Of a stretch of DNA of 64,000 nt, positions 61,294-64,000 are shown one piece after another. The notes under the pieces are model-generated. The model saw only the letters and a program-made list of their open reading frames with translations. It ran no database searches and was not told the DNA's origin. The stretch is taken from NCBI GenBank assembly GCA_014377425.1, contig JACMPQ010000049.1:1-64000 (forward strand), written 5' to 3'. The stretch's first letter is position 1. Each line of letters starts with the position of its first letter. This stretch comes from Microbacteriaceae bacterium (lineage in GTDB: Bacteria; Actinomycetota; Actinomycetes; Actinomycetales; Microbacteriaceae). The position numbers and the translations under genes were made by a program.

Positions 61294-63234
61294 GTGACTA
61301 TGAACTCTGCAGATCCGATAATCGGACGTCTAATCGACGGTCGATATCAAGTACGGTCACGAATCGCTCGCGGCGGCATGGCAACCGTCTACCTTGCAAC
61401 CGATTTACGGTTGGAGCGTCGAGTCGCCCTCAAAGTCATGCACGGGCATCTGGCGGATGACAGTCAATACAAAGCCCGATTCATCCAGGAGGCACGATCG
61501 GCAGCGCGGTTGGCGCATCCCAACGTGGTGAATGTCTACGATCAGGGCCAGGATGCCGAGACGGCGTACCTGGTGATGGAGTATTTACCGGGGATTACCC
61601 TGCGGGATCTGCTCCAGGAACACCAGATACTGACCACCACCCAGTCGATCGACATCTTGGAAGCAGTGCTGTCTGGATTAGCCGCTGCGCATCAAAACGG
61701 AATAGTGCACCGCGACCTTAAACCCGAAAACGTACTGCTTGCCGATGATGGACGGATCAAGATCGGGGACTTTGGCTTGGCTCGCGCGGCTACTGCAAAC
61801 ACCGCGACCGGTAACGCACTCCTCGGCACCATCGCCTACCTCTCCCCCGAGTTGGTCACCCGCGGAATTGCCGACACGCGCAGCGACATTTACGCGGTCG
61901 GCATCATGCTTTACGAAATGCTGGCCGGGGAACAACCCTTCAAGGGAGAGCAAGCGTTTCAGATTGCCCACCAGCACGCCAACGACACCGTTGGTGTGCC
62001 CAGCGAAAAGAACCCACGCGTCCCTCCGCAACTCGACGAGTTAGTGCTCTGGGCGACAGCGCGAAACCCCGATCAGCGCCCACGCGACGCAAAAACCATG
62101 CTTGACCAGCTCCGCGAGATCGAGACCTCGCTCGACGAATTACCAAGCAGCACTGTTGTTTTCGCGACCCAGCGCACAGCCGTTATACCCCGATCGTCCA
62201 CCCGTTCGACAGGAGAAACGGGAGCGACCAAAGTACTAAGGTCGCCAACCACTGTGCGGCCGCAACCACGGATGCAGCGCGACTCGACAACGGCACTCGG
62301 GAACAAATTGCGCCGCCGCAAACGTCGTGGTTCGATCTGGGTCGTAGTCGCGGTGCTCCTTGCCACCCTTTCTGCGGGGGCCGGATGGTACTTCGGCGCG
62401 GGACCGGGAGCTCTCGTGGCTGTCCCCAACGTCAGCGGCACGAATCCCGCTGCCGCTACCGCTGCGCTTACTAAAGTTGACCTTCTCGTGGCGGCCGCGC
62501 CAACTTCGGTCTTTAACCCAACCGTGACGGAGGGTTCTGTCGTAGGAACTCAACCCGAAGCCGGAAAACAATTGGCACCGCGGTCAACCGTGACCCTGCT
62601 TGTTTCGAAGGGCCCGCAATTATTGCCGTTGCCGGCGCTAGTTGGGCTGGCCGAAGATGTCGCAAAAACGCAGATCGCTTCCGCCAAATTCATCTGGAAA
62701 GATTCCCAACTTGAATTCAGCGGTACCGGAGCAAAAACGACGGTGTTGAGGGTTTTGGATGCGGACGGCGTTGACGTCTCCACGGCCCCCAGCTACTTCG
62801 AACGCAAGTCCCTATCGCTCATCGTCTCTGCGGGACCGGTGCCGCGCGTCGAGGGAAAAAGTTTTTCGGAGGCCAAGGCACTCTTGGAGTCGGTGGGCCT
62901 GGTCGCCGCTGAGGGCCAACATACCTACAGTGACTCGGTCGGCCGGGGCGCGGTGCTCTCGATCACTCCCAGAGGTCCGGGAACGGTGAAGCCAGGCGAC
63001 ACCCTCACCCTCGCGATTTCCGATGGTCCGGCCCCGGTGGCCGTTCCCAACGTCGTGAATATGTTGTGGATCCAGGCAAAGACGGTGCTACAAAATGCGG
63101 GATTTGTCTTGGGTTACGACATGCGGGCAGACGACCCGTTTGCCTCGCTTATCGCTCGGGTCACCGGAACCAACCCCGCGGCAGGCACCCTTGTTGAGAA
63201 GGGTTCGACAATCAAAGTTCGCTTCACCAGCTGA
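61294..63234 (+). CDS. pknL: Ser/Thr protein kinase with PASTA domains (PknL-like)
   Basis: Transmembrane eukaryotic-type kinase, 646 residues. The kinase domain (about 18-280) has IARGGMATVY, the ATP Lys in VALKVM, HRDLKPENVLL near 141 and DFGLARA. An Arg-rich juxtamembrane segment, one membrane helix (about 348-370) and four extracellular PASTA repeats (from about 378 to the end) follow; PASTA domains bind peptidoglycan fragments or lipid II. The start could be GTG 61291, GTG 61294 or ATG 61300; 61294 fits a leaderless start. It is named PknL-like from its neighbours (Rv2175c-like, idsA). PknL of M. tuberculosis lacks PASTA, so this resembles the corynebacterial form. Confidence 0.92.
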   Translation: MTMNSADPIIGRLIDGRYQVRSRIARGGMATVYLATDLRLERRVALKVMHGHLADDSQYKARFIQEARSAARLAHPNVVNVYDQGQDAETAYLVMEYLPGITLRDLLQEHQILTTTQSIDILEAVLSGLAAAHQNGIVHRDLKPENVLLADDGRIKIGDFGLARAATANTATGNALLGTIAYLSPELVTRGIADTRSDIYAVGIMLYEMLAGEQPFKGEQAFQIAHQHANDTVGVPSEKNPRVPPQLDELVLWATARNPDQRPRDAKTMLDQLREIETSLDELPSSTVVFATQRTAVIPRSSTRSTGETGATKVLRSPTTVRPQPRMQRDSTTALGNKLRRRKRRGSIWVVVAVLLATLSAGAGWYFGAGPGALVAVPNVSGTNPAAATAALTKVDLLVAAAPTSVFNPTVTEGSVVGTQPEAGKQLAPRSTVTLLVSKGPQLLPLPALVGLAEDVAKTQIASAKFIWKDSQLEFSGTGAKTTVLRVLDADGVDVSTAPSYFERKSLSLIVSAGPVPRVEGKSFSEAKALLESVGLVAAEGQHTYSDSVGRGAVLSITPRGPGTVKPGDTLTLAISDGPAPVAVPNVVNMLWIQAKTVLQNAGFVLGYDMRADDPFASLIARVTGTNPAAGTLVEKGSTIKVRFTS

Positions 63235-63258
63235 GTCGTGCAGCAGTCGCTGCCGACT
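63234..63258. terminator. Possible hairpin between convergent stops
   Basis: AGTC...GCAGC and GCTGC...GACT pair around an AGTC loop in the 26 bases between the pknL and DAHP synthase stops. No T-run is present, so this is weak. Confidence 0.35.
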
Positions 63259-63260
63259 GC

Positions 63261-64000
63261 TTAGCGCGCTGCGGGCTGCTGGGCCGCCGCCAATTCCTCC
63301 GCCACCAAGAAAGCAAGTTCCAGGGACTGCATGTGGTTGAGTCGCGGATCGCACAGCGACTCGTACCGAGTGGCAAGGGTCGCTTCGTCGATTTGCTCGG
63401 AACCGCCGAGGCATTCGGTGACGTCGTCACCGGTCAACTCGATGTGAATTCCCCCGGGGTGCGTACCGACGACTCGGTGCGCCTCGAAAAAGCCCTTCAC
63501 CTCGTCGACAACGTCGTCGAAGCGGCGAGTTTTGTAGCCCATCGGGGTGGTGAGTCCGTTACCGTGCATTGGATCGGAAATCCAAAGAGGGGTGGCGTCG
63601 AAGCTTTGAATAGCGTCCAACAGCGGAGGAAGCGCATCTCGCACTTTTCCAGCACCCATGCGGGCAATGAAGGTAAGGCGCCCGGGTTCCCGATCCGGAT
63701 CAAGTTTATCGATTAAACGCTCCATGACATCCGGGGTCGTCGATGGCCCCAGCTTCACGCCGATCGGATTGCGAACACGGGAAAAGTAGTCCACGTGAGC
63801 GCCGTCCAAGTCGCGGGTTCGCTCTCCTATCCAGAGGAAATGTGCTGAGGTGTTAACCGGCATGCCGGTGCGCGAGTCGATTCGCGTCATTGGTCGCTCG
63901 TAATCCATCAGGAGGCCTTCATGGGCCGTGTAAAACTCGACGCGCTTCAATTCATCGAAGTCCGCGCCGGCGGCTTCCATAAACCGGATGGCGCGATCGA
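63261..64000 (-). CDS. 3-Deoxy-7-phosphoheptulonate (DAHP) synthase, class II (C-terminal part)
   Basis: First enzyme of the shikimate pathway, condensing phosphoenolpyruvate with erythrose 4-phosphate. Only the last 246 residues are in the window; the reading frame continues past the right edge (Asp-Arg-Ala-Ile-Arg-Phe-Met at the border). Class II motifs are visible: YTAHEGLLMDYE, FLWIGERTRDLDGAH, RNPIGVKLGP, LTFIARMGAGKV, LWISDPMHGNG, GTHPGGIHIELTGDDVTECLGG and LCDPRLNHMQSLELA. Class II is the usual type in Actinobacteria. It converges with pknL. Confidence 0.96.
   Translation of the reverse strand, partial: DRAIRFMEAAGADFDELKRVEFYTAHEGLLMDYERPMTRIDSRTGMPVNTSAHFLWIGERTRDLDGAHVDYFSRVRNPIGVKLGPSTTPDVMERLIDKLDPDREPGRLTFIARMGAGKVRDALPPLLDAIQSFDATPLWISDPMHGNGLTTPMGYKTRRFDDVVDEVKGFFEAHRVVGTHPGGIHIELTGDDVTECLGGSEQIDEATLATRYESLCDPRLNHMQSLELAFLVAEELAAAQQPAAR

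Overview
The window is chromosomal DNA from a high-GC Gram-positive bacterium, most likely a member of the Microbacteriaceae (Actinobacteria). The markers are a complete actinobacterial division and cell-wall (dcw) cluster with sepF, yggT and divIVA (wag31) downstream of ftsZ and no ftsA, actinobacterial-type cytochrome oxidase subunits (ctaC/D/F), DUF3040 and DUF3043 membrane proteins, an idsA/Rv2175c/pknL neighbourhood, a class II DAHP synthase, and a MurE that lacks the DNPR motif of diaminopimelate-adding enzymes, as expected where the third peptide residue is not meso-DAP. No rRNA, tRNA, CRISPR array or prophage was recognised, and no gene-free stretch exceeds 300 bases.

Positions 1-17.4 kb are accessory catabolic DNA. 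The left edge is the end of an IS3-family element, followed by a fasciclin-domain protein. Then comes a sugar or sugar-acid utilisation block: gluconokinase, an SMP-30 lactonase, an IclR regulator, a three-gene sugar ABC importer, then an FAH-family hydrolase, a xylose-isomerase-like TIM barrel, a fused DAK-type ketose kinase, an RpiB-type isomerase and a 2-hydroxyacid dehydrogenase. On the opposite strand are L-idonate 5-dehydrogenase-like and gluconate 5-dehydrogenase-like enzymes, a second IclR regulator and another 2-hydroxyacid dehydrogenase, with a divergent beta-hydroxyacid dehydrogenase. IdnD-, IdnO- and GntK-like enzymes together make an L-idonate to 6-phosphogluconate route. The kinase/isomerase pair resembles tetrulose (erythrulose) catabolism.

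Positions 17.5-25.4 kb hold a tightly packed eight-gene minus-strand operon: APC permease, isochorismatase-like hydrolase, SDR, glutamine-synthetase-like ligase, amidohydrolase, second SDR, EgtC-like class II glutamine amidohydrolase and an FCD-type GntR regulator. I read it as a candidate gamma-glutamylation pathway for an unknown amine or amino alcohol. A perfect inverted repeat lies just upstream of the first gene.

From 25.5 kb on the content is core genome, mostly on the minus strand: ctaC-ctaD-ctaF, an A-type Fe-S carrier, an M20 peptidase, DUF3043, pyrD, nrdR, hisD, dnaE, rluD, lspA, divIVA, yggT, sepF, yggS, ftsZ, ftsQ, murC, murG, ftsW, murD, mraY, murF, murE, ftsI, ftsL, rsmH and mraZ. 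The mraZ promoter region carries 10-bp-spaced MraZ boxes. The right end has DUF3040, a polyprenyl diphosphate synthase, an Rv2175c-like DNA-binding protein, a three-LysM protein, a PASTA Ser/Thr kinase and the C-terminal part of a class II DAHP synthase. Several genes without a Shine-Dalgarno sequence have a TANNNT hexamer exactly 6-7 nt before the start codon, which points to leaderless transcripts.
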